In this document: positions 43,898 to 51,586 of the stretch, one piece after another
Numbering within the stretch: position 1 is the first letter of the stretch
Layout: each line of letters opens with the position of its first letter
NCBI GenBank assembly: GCA_964450645.1
Contig: CAYVEB010000009.1
Span: 1-57,607, forward strand
DNA length: 57,607 nt
Direction: 5' to 3'
From: JAKSPM01 sp964450645
Lineage (GTDB): Bacteria; Bacillota; Clostridia; Oscillospirales; Oscillospiraceae
Notes under the pieces: generated by a model
Seen by the model: the letters and a program-made list of their open reading frames with translations, nothing else
Told to the model about the DNA's origin: nothing
Databases searched by the model: none
Position numbers and translations under genes: made by a program

Positions 43898-45400
43898 ATG
43901 GAGCTTGTATTTCAAGAACACCAGATGGAATATCTGGAGCAACTGCTGCACGAAACCGTGACGCAGGAGGAAACCGCTGAAATCATCGTCCCGGACAGCT
44001 TCCCCGACGTCAACCGGGTCGTGGACAGCTTTGGAACCCTTCTGGTTCGGGAAAAAGAGGTCGCTTCCGGCAGCGTCAGTCTGTCCGGCGGCGTGAAAGC
44101 GGGCGTCCTGTTCGTGCCCGAGGGCAGCGACAGCCCGGAACTGCTGGAGGCCTATTTGCCCTTCACCGTGCACAAGGAGCACGACGCCCTGGGACAGGAT
44201 GCACACGTCCAGTGCCTGTGCCGCATCAAGGAGATCGACGCCAGAATGCTCAACTCCCGCAAGGTGCTCATCCGCGTGAGCCTGTCGTGTCGGGTGATCG
44301 CCTACGGCAAACGGGAGGTACAGCTGTTCGACCAGGAACAGGCGGAGGAAGGCGTTTGTCTCAAGCGCACCACCGTACCCATGACCGTCGCCCTGGAAAC
44401 CGGTGAGAAGACGTTCACCATCAACGACGAGGTGGATCTTCCCGACGGCACGCCGCCCGTGGACCGGGTGCTGAAGGGGCTCTACCGGGTTCAGATCAGC
44501 GAAAAGAAGATGATCGGCAACAAGGCCGTGTTCAAGGGCGATTTAATCATTCACACCCTATATCTGGGGATGGACGGAAGCTGCAACGTCTATGAGGCAG
44601 CGCTGCCCTTCTCGCAATACGTGGAGCTGGGGCGCGATCTGGACGATCAGGAGGCGTCGCTCTGGGTGTCCTTCTCCGGGGCGGAGCTGGAGCCGGACGG
44701 CCAGATGGAATGTCACAGGCTGTTGGTTTCTTTGAATCTGCTGGTACAGTGTACAGTGACCGGCACGCAGCAGGTCACCTACATTGAAGACGGCTACGGC
44801 CTGACTCAGGCGCTGGAGCCGCAGTGGCAGAGCGTCAAAATGACCGGGCGGCTGGATTCCCAGGAATTCTCCGATACGCTGCAGGGCGCTTTGACGGTTC
44901 CGGCCAAGTCGGTGCTGGACGCCTGGGGATATTGCGACGACGTAATGCAGCAGCGCAACGGGGAGCGGACGGTTCTGCAGTTCGGCGTCTGCTGCAACGT
45001 GCTGTACTACGACCAAAACGACCTGCTGCAGGGAAAGATGGTGCGCACCAATAAGACCGTAGACATGGCGCTCTCCTCCGCCGCTTTCTGCCGTCCCGCC
45101 ACGCAGATCACCGGCCCCATCGCGTACACCGCCGGGAGCAACGCGGAGATCCGCTGCCCGGTCGTCACCCAGGCCGAGTGCTTTGCCCAGCAGGAATTCC
45201 GCGGCATCCGCGGCGGCGAGTTGCAACCCTTACCGGCGGAAGAAGACCGGCCGTCTGTGGTTCTGCGGCTGGTGGGGCCGGAGGAATCGCTGTGGTCGGT
45301 GGCCAAGTCCTACCGCACCACTGTAAACGACATCCTGCAGGCCAACGATCTGCCCTCAGAGCAGCTGAACGGCCAGCAGATGCTGCTGATTCCCATGTGA
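43898..45400 (+). CDS. SPOCS (DUF3794) and LysM domain protein
   Basis: The 500-residue protein begins ELVFQEHQMEYLEQLLHETV and contains repeated SPOCS-type (DUF3794) segments (IIVPDSFPDVNRVVD, QISEKKMIGNKAVFKGDLIIHTLY, PVVTQAE-type strands). A C-terminal LysM module follows (SLWSVAKSYRTTVNDILQANDLPSEQL). SPOCS/LysM proteins such as SafA and SpoVID relatives are linked to spore coat and cortex in Clostridia and Bacilli. AAGGAGAGG precedes ATG 43898; the longer frame overlaps the small membrane ORF. Position directly before spoIVA supports a spore morphogenesis role. Confidence 0.85.
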   Translation: MELVFQEHQMEYLEQLLHETVTQEETAEIIVPDSFPDVNRVVDSFGTLLVREKEVASGSVSLSGGVKAGVLFVPEGSDSPELLEAYLPFTVHKEHDALGQDAHVQCLCRIKEIDARMLNSRKVLIRVSLSCRVIAYGKREVQLFDQEQAEEGVCLKRTTVPMTVALETGEKTFTINDEVDLPDGTPPVDRVLKGLYRVQISEKKMIGNKAVFKGDLIIHTLYLGMDGSCNVYEAALPFSQYVELGRDLDDQEASLWVSFSGAELEPDGQMECHRLLVSLNLLVQCTVTGTQQVTYIEDGYGLTQALEPQWQSVKMTGRLDSQEFSDTLQGALTVPAKSVLDAWGYCDDVMQQRNGERTVLQFGVCCNVLYYDQNDLLQGKMVRTNKTVDMALSSAAFCRPATQITGPIAYTAGSNAEIRCPVVTQAECFAQQEFRGIRGGELQPLPAEEDRPSVVLRLVGPEESLWSVAKSYRTTVNDILQANDLPSEQLNGQQMLLIPM

Positions 45401-45524
45401 CGCGGCTGGCGCCGGGAAAAGCAACCTTTGATTCGCGGCCTGCGGGCGGCGAACCGTGCGAGGCTTCAAGCGGGCGTCTGAAATTGCCCGAAGCCTTATC
45501 CAACATCGAGATGGAGGAGATAAG

Positions 45525-46997
45525 ATGGTGAGCATCTATCAGGACATCGCCCTGCGTACCGGCGGCGATATTTACATTGGGGTAGTAGGGCCGGTACGGA
45601 CGGGCAAATCGACCTTTATCAAGCGGGTCATGGAGGCTCTGGTCATTCCCAAGATCGAGGACGCCTACTGGGCCGAGCGCGCCAGAGACGAGCTGCCCCA
45701 AAGCGGCTCCGGCAAAACGATTATGACGGCCGAGCCGAAATTCGTCCCGGAGGAAGCGGTGGAGATCAGCCCCGACGGCACGGCGCGGCTGTCCGTCCGC
45801 ATGATCGACTCGGTGGGTTACATGGTGGACGGCGCCATCGGCGCAACGGAGGACGGAAATCCCCGCATGGTGACGACGCCCTGGTTTGACCATGAGATTC
45901 CCATGACCGATGCCGCCGAACTGGGGACAAAAAAGGTGATGGAGGATCACTGTACCATCGGCATCGTCATCACCACCGACGGCACGATCACCGACATTCC
46001 CCGCGAGGACTACATCCAGGCCGAGCGCCGTGCCATCGGGGACATGCAGGCGACTGGCAAACCCTTTACCGTAATCGTCAATTCCACCAATCCCCAGGGC
46101 GCCGCCGCGCAGGCGCTGCGGCAGGAGCTGGAGGAAGCCTATCACATATCCGTCATCACCGCCGACTGCCAGAGCCTGAGCGAGTCGGAGTGGAAAGAGA
46201 TTTTCACGGCGATTCTGTACCAATTCCCCATGCGCGAGCTGCGGGTGTACCTTCCCAGCTGGGTCTGCGCGCTGGAGATGAGTCACCCCATGAAGGCCGA
46301 GCTTTTTTCCGCCATGCGCACCCAGGCGGGCGGCATCCGCTGTCTGGCGCAGGCGGAACCGGCGGTCGCGGCCATCTGCCAGTTGAATGCCGTCCAGGGC
46401 TACCACATCCGCCAGGTGGATCTGGGCAAGGGAACCGTGACCTGCGAGCTGGAGTTCCCGGAGGGACTGTTCTATCAAATCCTGGGAGAGAAATCCGGCC
46501 TGTCCATCCGCAACGACGCGGATCTGCTGAACCTTTTGGAGCAGCTCTCGGACACCAAGCGGGCCTACGACCGGCTGGAAAACGCTTTGGAGGAGGTCAA
46601 CGCCACCGGCTATGGCATCGTCATGCCCAGCGCCGAGCAGATGCACCTGGAAGTACCGGAAATTGTGAAAAAGGGCAGCGCCTACGGCGTCAAGCTGCAG
46701 GCCCGCTCCGAGGCGATCCACATGATCAAGTGCGAAATCGAAACGGAAATCTGCCCCATGGTCGGTGACGAGAAGCAGTCTGAGGACCTGGTCAACTACC
46801 TGTTGGGCGAATACGAGGGCAGTACCGAACGGCTGTGGGATAGCAACATCTTTGGCAAGTCGGTGTACGAACTGGTCAACGAGGCCCTCAACACCAAGCT
46901 CAAACGGATGCCCGACGACGCGCGCTATAAGATGCGCGACGCCCTCTCGCGTATCATCAACGAAGGCTGTAACGGCCTGATTTGTATTCTTCTGTAG
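45525..46997 (+). CDS. spoIVA: Stage IV sporulation protein A
   Basis: SpoIVA is the ATPase that polymerises on the forespore surface and forms the base of the spore coat. The 490-residue protein begins SIYQDIALRTGGDIYIGV and has Walker A GPVRTGKST at 22-30. The GTPase-like core follows (VEISPDGTARLSVRMIDSVGYMV, VVITTDGTITDIPREDY), and the C-terminal region ends in NEGCNGLICILL. GGAGG is 7 bases before ATG 45525. It is the clearest proof that the host makes endospores. A terminator follows at 47086. Confidence 0.97.
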   Translation: MVSIYQDIALRTGGDIYIGVVGPVRTGKSTFIKRVMEALVIPKIEDAYWAERARDELPQSGSGKTIMTAEPKFVPEEAVEISPDGTARLSVRMIDSVGYMVDGAIGATEDGNPRMVTTPWFDHEIPMTDAAELGTKKVMEDHCTIGIVITTDGTITDIPREDYIQAERRAIGDMQATGKPFTVIVNSTNPQGAAAQALRQELEEAYHISVITADCQSLSESEWKEIFTAILYQFPMRELRVYLPSWVCALEMSHPMKAELFSAMRTQAGGIRCLAQAEPAVAAICQLNAVQGYHIRQVDLGKGTVTCELEFPEGLFYQILGEKSGLSIRNDADLLNLLEQLSDTKRAYDRLENALEEVNATGYGIVMPSAEQMHLEVPEIVKKGSAYGVKLQARSEAIHMIKCEIETEICPMVGDEKQSEDLVNYLLGEYEGSTERLWDSNIFGKSVYELVNEALNTKLKRMPDDARYKMRDALSRIINEGCNGLICILL

Positions 46998-47085
46998 CGT
47001 CCCGGTGCGGCGGTGCCAAAAGGCCCCCTGATGTGAATTCATGAACCGGTTCCCGTCAAGAGAAAATAAAAAATTAAAATTTTTT

Positions 47086-47116
47086 GGTCAGCAGAGAAAT
47101 CTGCTGACCGCTTTTT
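47086..47116 (+). terminator. Terminator downstream of spoIVA
   Basis: GGTCAGCAGA and TCTGCTGACC form a perfect 10-bp stem around GAAA, followed by GC and five Ts. It marks the end of recognisable chromosomal genes before phage-derived DNA. Confidence 0.92.
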
Positions 47117-47274
47117 ATGGTCAGATAAAATTTTACGCTGACGGGATTATCCTCGTCAGCCACAAGGCGGATGCGCTCTGGCCACTGATCAATCCCAATT
47201 CTCTGAAGTTTCTGACGCGGGAACAGTTTGTGACGGTGCTGTACCGGTTTGCGAAGCTGCTGGGCAAGGCGTGA
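47117..47274 (+). pseudogene. C-terminal fragment of a phage lysin-like protein
   Basis: The frame ending at 47274 reads SLKFLTREQFVTVLYRFAKLLGKA at its end. That resembles the TREQ...LYR repeat (SLH-like) closing some Clostridial phage amidases. Upstream sequence is not recognisable and there is no start with a ribosome binding site, so this looks like a leftover 3' end. It is immediately followed by a truncated small phage gene. Confidence 0.35.
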
Positions 47275-47275
47275 G

Positions 47276-47407
47276 ATGGACAAGCTGAAACCTAAGCGGC
47301 GGGAATACTCGAAGCGGCTGATCTCGGACATCCGGGCTTTGCTGTGGATGGTTTTCAGAAAGAAGCCAATATGGATAGCCCACCTAGCTCAGGGAAAATG
47401 TATATAA
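47276..47407 (+). pseudogene. Truncated small phage protein gene at the prophage boundary
   Basis: An ORF of 43 codons starts one base after the previous stop: MDKLKPKRREYSKRLISDI, then RALLWMV, then unrelated FRKKPIWIAHL. From memory, a conserved phage protein of about 100 residues begins in the same way and continues past ALLW with hydrophobic sequence. Here the match stops near 47353 and the frame runs into the 3' end of the recombinase gene. The simplest reading is that integration cut this gene, so the left attachment junction lies near 47350-47390. Confidence 0.4.
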
Positions 47408-49131
47408 CTGCCGGTTACTCCTTGACTGTTCCCGCGTTTATCATGGACACCCCCGCTGCCGGGGGTATTGGGGACTCCAAGCTGGCTATGACCTGCAAGG
47501 AACGCAAAAAAGACCGCCGATTCAATCAGCGGTCTAGTCTGAGGACAAACCCAAACATGTGTTTCATGAAAAACACAGTGTTCGGATTTTAATCGTCTGG
47601 TGGAGCATGAGGCGTAGCGTCCGAACACTTCACCCGCCTCAACAGCTTCCAGCATTTTCAGCGTTACAGTGCTTTTGTCCCCGCTGAAATTGAAGCTCAG
47701 CTTCAGGCAATCGTCGTAGACGAATACCGCATTTACGAAGGTCTGAATCAGGCGCTTTTGTAACTCCCTGTCCCCGTGGTCTGCTTTGCGCAGATCGTTC
47801 AGGTAGAAGGCAATGTGTTCCTTTTTGAGGTGGAAACCCTTTGCAAGCTCCCGGTCTGCAATGGACGCTTTCAGCTCTGCCTTCTGTGTAGTCAGCTCGT
47901 CCATGCGGGCCTTTGTTTCCTCTGTGAATATCCCGGCCTCCATTGCCCGGATTAGATTTTTAATTGCAAAGTCCGTCTGTTCAAGCTGCCGAGTGAGGTT
48001 GCGTAGCTCTTCTTGACTGTTATCCTGATCGAGGTAGTATTGCCATGTGTTTTCAATGATAAAGTCAAGCAGCTCTGTATCGGCCAGCAGATTACAGGTT
48101 GCCTTGATAACCAAATCCTCAATGTCGGCCTGCCGGACGGCCTTTTTGTCGCAGGACCTGAAACGCTTCTTGTTTGAGCAGATATAGTAGTTGTGCTTTG
48201 CCCCTGTCCTGCTTGTACCGCTCTCCCCGAACATAAGAGCGCCGCACTTCCCGCAGAATAGCTTTTCTGTCAGAATGTAATCCGCTCTGGCCCATGTCTT
48301 GGCCGGTGCGCGTTTATTGACCTTCAGCATTTCCTGCACCTTGTAGAAAACGTCGTCCTCTATGATACGCGGGACGCCGCCTTCAATGTACCTGCCGTGG
48401 CTGTTATAGACGCCTCTGTATTTCTCGTTCTTCAGGATCGTGTGTAAGCTGTTTTTCGTGAATGGAGTACCGCGCAGTGTCCGCAGGCCCTTTTCGTTGA
48501 GGGCCTTTACAATCTCCGTGACCGTGGCCCCGTCCGCGTACATGGTGAAGATCATCCTCACCGTGGGTGCGGTATCTTCGTCTATGACGAATTTCTTGTC
48601 AGGCCCGGTCTTGTAGCCCAGCGGACGGTTGCCGCCGGTGACTTGGCACTTCTCAGCGCTCTCTGCAATGCCGCGCCGGATATTCTGAGAGAGTTGCAAG
48701 CTGTAATACTCAGCGAAGCCCTCAAGTACGCTTTCCAGAATGACGCCCTCCGGCGTGTCCGGTATTTTTTCTGCAACGTACTCAACCCGGACGCCGTTCT
48801 TCCGGCATTTCATTTTGTTTATGGCTATCTCTTCCCGGTTGCGCCCAAATCGGTCAACCTTCCAGAGAATGATAACGCTGAATTGCTTTTTTGTCGTGTC
48901 CTTCAGCATACGCTGAAATTCCTCACGGTTATCTGTGCGGCCAGACTTTGCCCGGTCCACATACTCATGTACGATGGTGTAGCCGTGTGCCTCTGCGTAC
49001 TTCTTCGCCTCTGCAAGCTGCCCCTCTATGGACTGTTCGCCCTGACTGTGACTTGAGTACCGAGCATAGACGGCTGCCAGATCGCCTTCTTTTCCTTTTT
49101 TCGATACATTCCATGAAATATCTACCGACAT
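47389..49131 (-). CDS. Large serine recombinase (phage integrase)
   Basis: The 580-residue protein has a resolvase N-terminal domain with VYARYSSHSQGEQSIEGQ (catalytic Ser26 after Arg24), LWKVDRFGRNREE, and a recombinase domain (GYKTGPDKKFVIDEDTA). A zinc ribbon (CGKCGALMFG...CSNKK..C) and a coiled coil rich in Leu, Glu and Lys follow. It would catalyse integration and, with a directionality factor, excision. GGGAG precedes the ATG at 49131. The last 50 or so residues are encoded across a hairpin terminator and look unlike the rest, so the C-terminal tail may be an artefact of the insertion junction. Confidence 0.95.
   Translation of the reverse strand: MSVDISWNVSKKGKEGDLAAVYARYSSHSQGEQSIEGQLAEAKKYAEAHGYTIVHEYVDRAKSGRTDNREEFQRMLKDTTKKQFSVIILWKVDRFGRNREEIAINKMKCRKNGVRVEYVAEKIPDTPEGVILESVLEGFAEYYSLQLSQNIRRGIAESAEKCQVTGGNRPLGYKTGPDKKFVIDEDTAPTVRMIFTMYADGATVTEIVKALNEKGLRTLRGTPFTKNSLHTILKNEKYRGVYNSHGRYIEGGVPRIIEDDVFYKVQEMLKVNKRAPAKTWARADYILTEKLFCGKCGALMFGESGTSRTGAKHNYYICSNKKRFRSCDKKAVRQADIEDLVIKATCNLLADTELLDFIIENTWQYYLDQDNSQEELRNLTRQLEQTDFAIKNLIRAMEAGIFTEETKARMDELTTQKAELKASIADRELAKGFHLKKEHIAFYLNDLRKADHGDRELQKRLIQTFVNAVFVYDDCLKLSFNFSGDKSTVTLKMLEAVEAGEVFGRYASCSTRRLKSEHCVFHETHVWVCPQTRPLIESAVFFAFLAGHSQLGVPNTPGSGGVHDKRGNSQGVTGSYIHFP
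47505..47535 (-). terminator. Terminator-like hairpin inside the recombinase 3' end
   Basis: AGACCGC and GCGGTCT, with an inner GATT/AATC stem, are followed on the minus strand by six Ts. It faces the recombinase transcript but lies about 115 bases before the annotated stop codon. Confidence 0.6.
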
Positions 49132-49135
49132 ACCG

Positions 49136-49999
49136 TTATCTCCCGTTCAACCCTTCTGCGTCATGCAGAAGGGCTCTTTCTGTCCATTCGTATACTTGCC
49201 CGTTCTGGCGCAAAAGGTCCAAATTCTGAAGCCCGTCTATTATTCTCATTGCCCTATCATATCCGACCTTGCAGCGACGCTGTATAACGCTCACCCCGAT
49301 ATTCGGAGCCTGCGCAATACCATCAATGTCAATGCTGGTAAGGTCACGGTCACACCACAAAAGCGCCTCTTGTACTCTGCTTTTGTCTATGCGCACGGCT
49401 TGGGTAGCGGTGGGCTGCGCAGGTACGAAGGTCTTAGCGGGTGTAGCTTGCGGCGCACTTCCCGCCGGTGCTTTCCTGCGTTGGGTGATTTTCTTTTTCG
49501 CCAGCCGCCACAATGCCCTGATCCAAAACGGGCAGGAAATGATAACGGCGACACAGACAGCTATACAAGCCCCCAGCCAGACGGGCTGCCCCTTCGCAGT
49601 CTCTATCCCTGTGTTTATAAAGCCAATCACCAGAAGCAGATACAGCACCCACAGCACAATCTTCAGCCCTTTGCCTGAGCCTCCGGCAGACTGTACGCCC
49701 TCAAGCAGAATGACGCCGTTTGCTTTGGCGAGGTCCCGCGCTGCCTTTGTGAATGTGCTGTTTGTAACGACCATAGCCACGTCACAGCCGTAGAAGGCTT
49801 TACCAGCTACCACTTCCTGTACCGCGCTGACCCCCACGGGATTTGAGTAGTATTTGCATTGAACAGCGTATGTGTGGCCGCCCTTGTGAGCGGTCACGTC
49901 AACCCCATAATCACCGGACACCTTTGTGACCTTTGCTCCGGTGTAGCCATGTCCTTTCAGGTACCGGGCTACCACATATTCATAATCGTGACCGTCCAC
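49136..49999 (-). CDS. Membrane-anchored Mrr-type restriction nuclease with FtsK-gamma-like winged helix
   Basis: The 287-residue protein joins three parts. Residues 1-105 form an Mrr/RecB-like nuclease domain (YEYVVARYLKGHGY, GDYGVDVTAHKGG with Asp34, and AVQCKYY with Gln47 and Lys49). Two membrane spans follow at about 113-128 and 142-161. After a Pro/Ala linker, residues 205-275 resemble the FtsK gamma winged helix (SVIQRRCKVGYDRAMRIIDGL). GTG 49999 follows AGGTGG at 7 bases. It is encoded with ImmA and the CI-like repressor, so it is probably expressed in the lysogen. A role in superinfection exclusion or DNA restriction at the membrane is plausible but unproven. Confidence 0.8.
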   Translation of the reverse strand: MDGHDYEYVVARYLKGHGYTGAKVTKVSGDYGVDVTAHKGGHTYAVQCKYYSNPVGVSAVQEVVAGKAFYGCDVAMVVTNSTFTKAARDLAKANGVILLEGVQSAGGSGKGLKIVLWVLYLLLVIGFINTGIETAKGQPVWLGACIAVCVAVIISCPFWIRALWRLAKKKITQRRKAPAGSAPQATPAKTFVPAQPTATQAVRIDKSRVQEALLWCDRDLTSIDIDGIAQAPNIGVSVIQRRCKVGYDRAMRIIDGLQNLDLLRQNGQVYEWTERALLHDAEGLNGR

Positions 50000-50010
50000 G
50001 TTTTTACCAC

Positions 50011-50430
50011 CTATACTGAGTAGAGATTTCCGAATTTATATAAGCTCACAGCTTTGCGCATAAAGTCCTCTGTCACGTTGAAGTATTCTGCAAGCTCCCA
50101 TATTTCTGTATAGCCGTCTGCAACGGCCTCTTCCAGCTCATCTTCCGGGATGAGCTTTTTTATTGCCCATTTGTCAGCGCGGTTTTCGTGGCGCTGCCGA
50201 CTGTCGAAGGGCGAATAGACGTTGTAGAACGCCCCTGTTGCGCAATGCCCCAATTCGTGAGCAAGTTTTGTCTTTTCGTCAGCCGTGGAGGCTATTTTGC
50301 GCGGATCAATAGCAATGTAGCACTGACCGTCTGAATCCATCGTTGAAAGAGCCTCCCGCTTGCCGAGGCTGAAAGCTGCTACGTCTACACGCTCACTCTC
50401 CGCAAGGTTATAAAGCTCAGTGAGTGTCAT
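50011..50430 (-). CDS. ImmA/IrrE-family metallopeptidase
   Basis: The 139-residue zinc peptidase has the active-site helix KLAHELGHCATG, with HExxH-type HELGH, and a later NRADKWA that supplies the third ligand region. ImmA proteases cleave phage or mobile-element repressors, or act as anti-repressors, upon DNA damage. The start overlaps the stop of the repressor gene by four bases (ATGA), the usual repressor-ImmA coupling, so its most likely target is the repressor encoded just upstream. Confidence 0.9.
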   Translation of the reverse strand: MTLTELYNLAESERVDVAAFSLGKREALSTMDSDGQCYIAIDPRKIASTADEKTKLAHELGHCATGAFYNVYSPFDSRQRHENRADKWAIKKLIPEDELEEAVADGYTEIWELAEYFNVTEDFMRKAVSLYKFGNLYSV

Positions 50431-50924
50431 TTATCCTGTTTTCGCTCCTTTATGAAAGCCGCAAAGCGCTTCACGTCCTCTAAGTCCTTTTCGTCAATAT
50501 TCTCTGTGTCGCCCCAAAGAGCAAATATTAGCTCTGCGTCCTGCGGAGAAAACCGGCGCAGGTTGCCGGAACGCCTCTGAGCCTCCCGCTGCGCGTCGCG
50601 CTCAGCGGCAAGCATAATGGCCCGCGCCTTCTTCATATCCCCGTTGGCGGCCTCAACATAGGCCAGCGGAATTTCGGCCAGCGCGGCACCGTCTTTGTCG
50701 TAGTCTATTGGATCGTCAGTGCGGCCCAGCAGATAGTCAACGGATACGCCGAAGTAGTCCGCAATTTTTGCGGCGGTATAAGAATCGGGCTTCGCGTCAA
50801 CGCCCTGCATATATTTCTTTTTCCAGTAAGACACGCTGCCTTTGCTGAAGCCTATTTCTGTGCTTGCCTTAGTGGGTGTAATACCCTTTTCTTCGCAGAG
50901 CTGTTTGAAAATGTCGTAGAACAT
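50427..50924 (-). CDS. CI-like phage repressor with XRE-type HTH
   Basis: The 165-residue protein has an N-terminal lambda-repressor-like HTH (LCEEKGITPTKASTEIGFSKGSVSYWKKKY), with AAKIADYFGVSVDYLLGR closing the domain. A charged helical C-terminal half shows no S24 peptidase site, so it would be inactivated by the ImmA-like protease rather than by self-cleavage. GGAGG precedes the ATG at 50924. It faces the operator region with AAATATTT-centred repeats and should hold the rightward early promoter off in the lysogen. Confidence 0.9.
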   Translation of the reverse strand: MFYDIFKQLCEEKGITPTKASTEIGFSKGSVSYWKKKYMQGVDAKPDSYTAAKIADYFGVSVDYLLGRTDDPIDYDKDGAALAEIPLAYVEAANGDMKKARAIMLAAERDAQREAQRRSGNLRRFSPQDAELIFALWGDTENIDEKDLEDVKRFAAFIKERKQDK

Positions 50925-50944
50925 AGAGCGCCTCCAAAAAATAA

Positions 50945-51022
50945 TTCAAATATTTGCTCCAGACCTCTTGACAAGTTCAAATAGTTGCTCTATAATAGGT
51001 GATGTTAGAGCAAATATTTGAA
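50945..51022. promoter_or_regulatory. Three phage operators O1-O3 in the divergent switch
   Basis: Three copies of a 15-base site: TTCAAATATTTGCTC at 50945-50959, TTCAAATAGTTGCTC at 50976-50990, and the inverted GAGCAAATATTTGAA at 51008-51022. The core AAATATTT is a palindrome flanked by TTC/GAA or GAGC/GCTC. The second copy lies inside the rightward promoter spacer and the third just past its start point, so bound repressor would shut it off. Confidence 0.8.
50968..50996 (+). promoter_or_regulatory. Rightward early promoter of the prophage
   Basis: Perfect TTGACA and TATAAT separated by exactly 17 bases, with operator O2 filling the spacer. It points to the Cro-like gene and the replication module. 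The leftward promoter for the repressor genes must lie in the same interval, but I could not place it safely. Confidence 0.9.
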
Positions 51023-51107
51023 CATGGTGCAAGAGGGAAAACCCTCCTAAATCGGAGCGCCTAACTGAGTGCAATATTGAGTAGCGTCTATATTATAGCA
51101 CGTCAGT

Positions 51108-51144
51108 ACAAATATTTCAACTCTTTCAGGAAAAATATTTGAAC
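51108..51144. promoter_or_regulatory. Two further phage operators O4-O5 beside the Cro-like gene
   Basis: ACAAATATTTCAA at 51108-51120 and AAAATATTTGAAC at 51132-51144 repeat the same core. O5 ends one base before the GGAGGT of the Cro-like gene. Their spacing (24 bases between centres) places them on nearly the same face of the helix. Confidence 0.7.
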
Positions 51145-51158
51145 GGAGGTGAAATTTC

Positions 51159-51371
51159 TTGATGTTGGACTGGACCGCTGAAGTGGCCGGACGTATGCAC
51201 GCGGCAGGTGTAACCGGGCTTGAGCTTGCCAAAGAGGCAGGCGTATCGAATTCGTACCTGTCCGCTGTCCTTCATAAAAAGAAGGGCAACGAGCAGACCC
51301 GGCAGCGCATTATCTGCGCACTGGAATGCCTTGAGCAGCGGCAGGCAGACGCCCGCGTAGTTAATTCGTAA
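51159..51371 (+). CDS. Cro-like small HTH regulator
   Basis: The 70-residue protein is essentially one HTH (GVTGLELAKEAGVSNSYLSAVLHKKKGNEQT) with a short helical tail (RQRIICALECLEQRQ). It is the first gene on the rightward early transcript, opposite the repressor, the place of Cro. Two starts are possible: TTG 51159, 8 bases after GGAGGT, or ATG 51162, 11 bases after it. Two operator copies lie directly upstream, so autoregulation is likely. Confidence 0.8.
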   Translation: MMLDWTAEVAGRMHAAGVTGLELAKEAGVSNSYLSAVLHKKKGNEQTRQRIICALECLEQRQADARVVNS

Positions 51372-51385
51372 GAGAGGTAAGCATT

Positions 51386-51586
51386 ATGTCCCACGTTATT
51401 GAGTGCGAACAGATACCAAAAGTACAACTTGATATTCTGAGCCGTACACTGCTTGCCGCAATGGAGCGCTTCTACTCTGATCCGGTCAACCTGACACGGT
51501 TTGAAGAGTGGTTGCACGGAGAGGAAGGTAAAGCCTATGTTGAGCGAAACAGAACGCAGACAGCAGCGCAGACAGCAGCGTATTAA
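51386..51586 (+). CDS. Small phage early protein, 66 residues
   Basis: The protein (MSHVIECEQIPKVQLDILS, then FEEWLHGEEGKAYVER) is helical and soluble, without a domain that I recognise. GAGAGG lies before the ATG. The FEEWL..EEGKAY segment looks like something conserved in early regions of Clostridial phages, but I cannot name a family. Its last 50 bases overlap the start of the next gene in another frame. Confidence 0.7.
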   Translation: MSHVIECEQIPKVQLDILSRTLLAAMERFYSDPVNLTRFEEWLHGEEGKAYVERNRTQTAAQTAAY

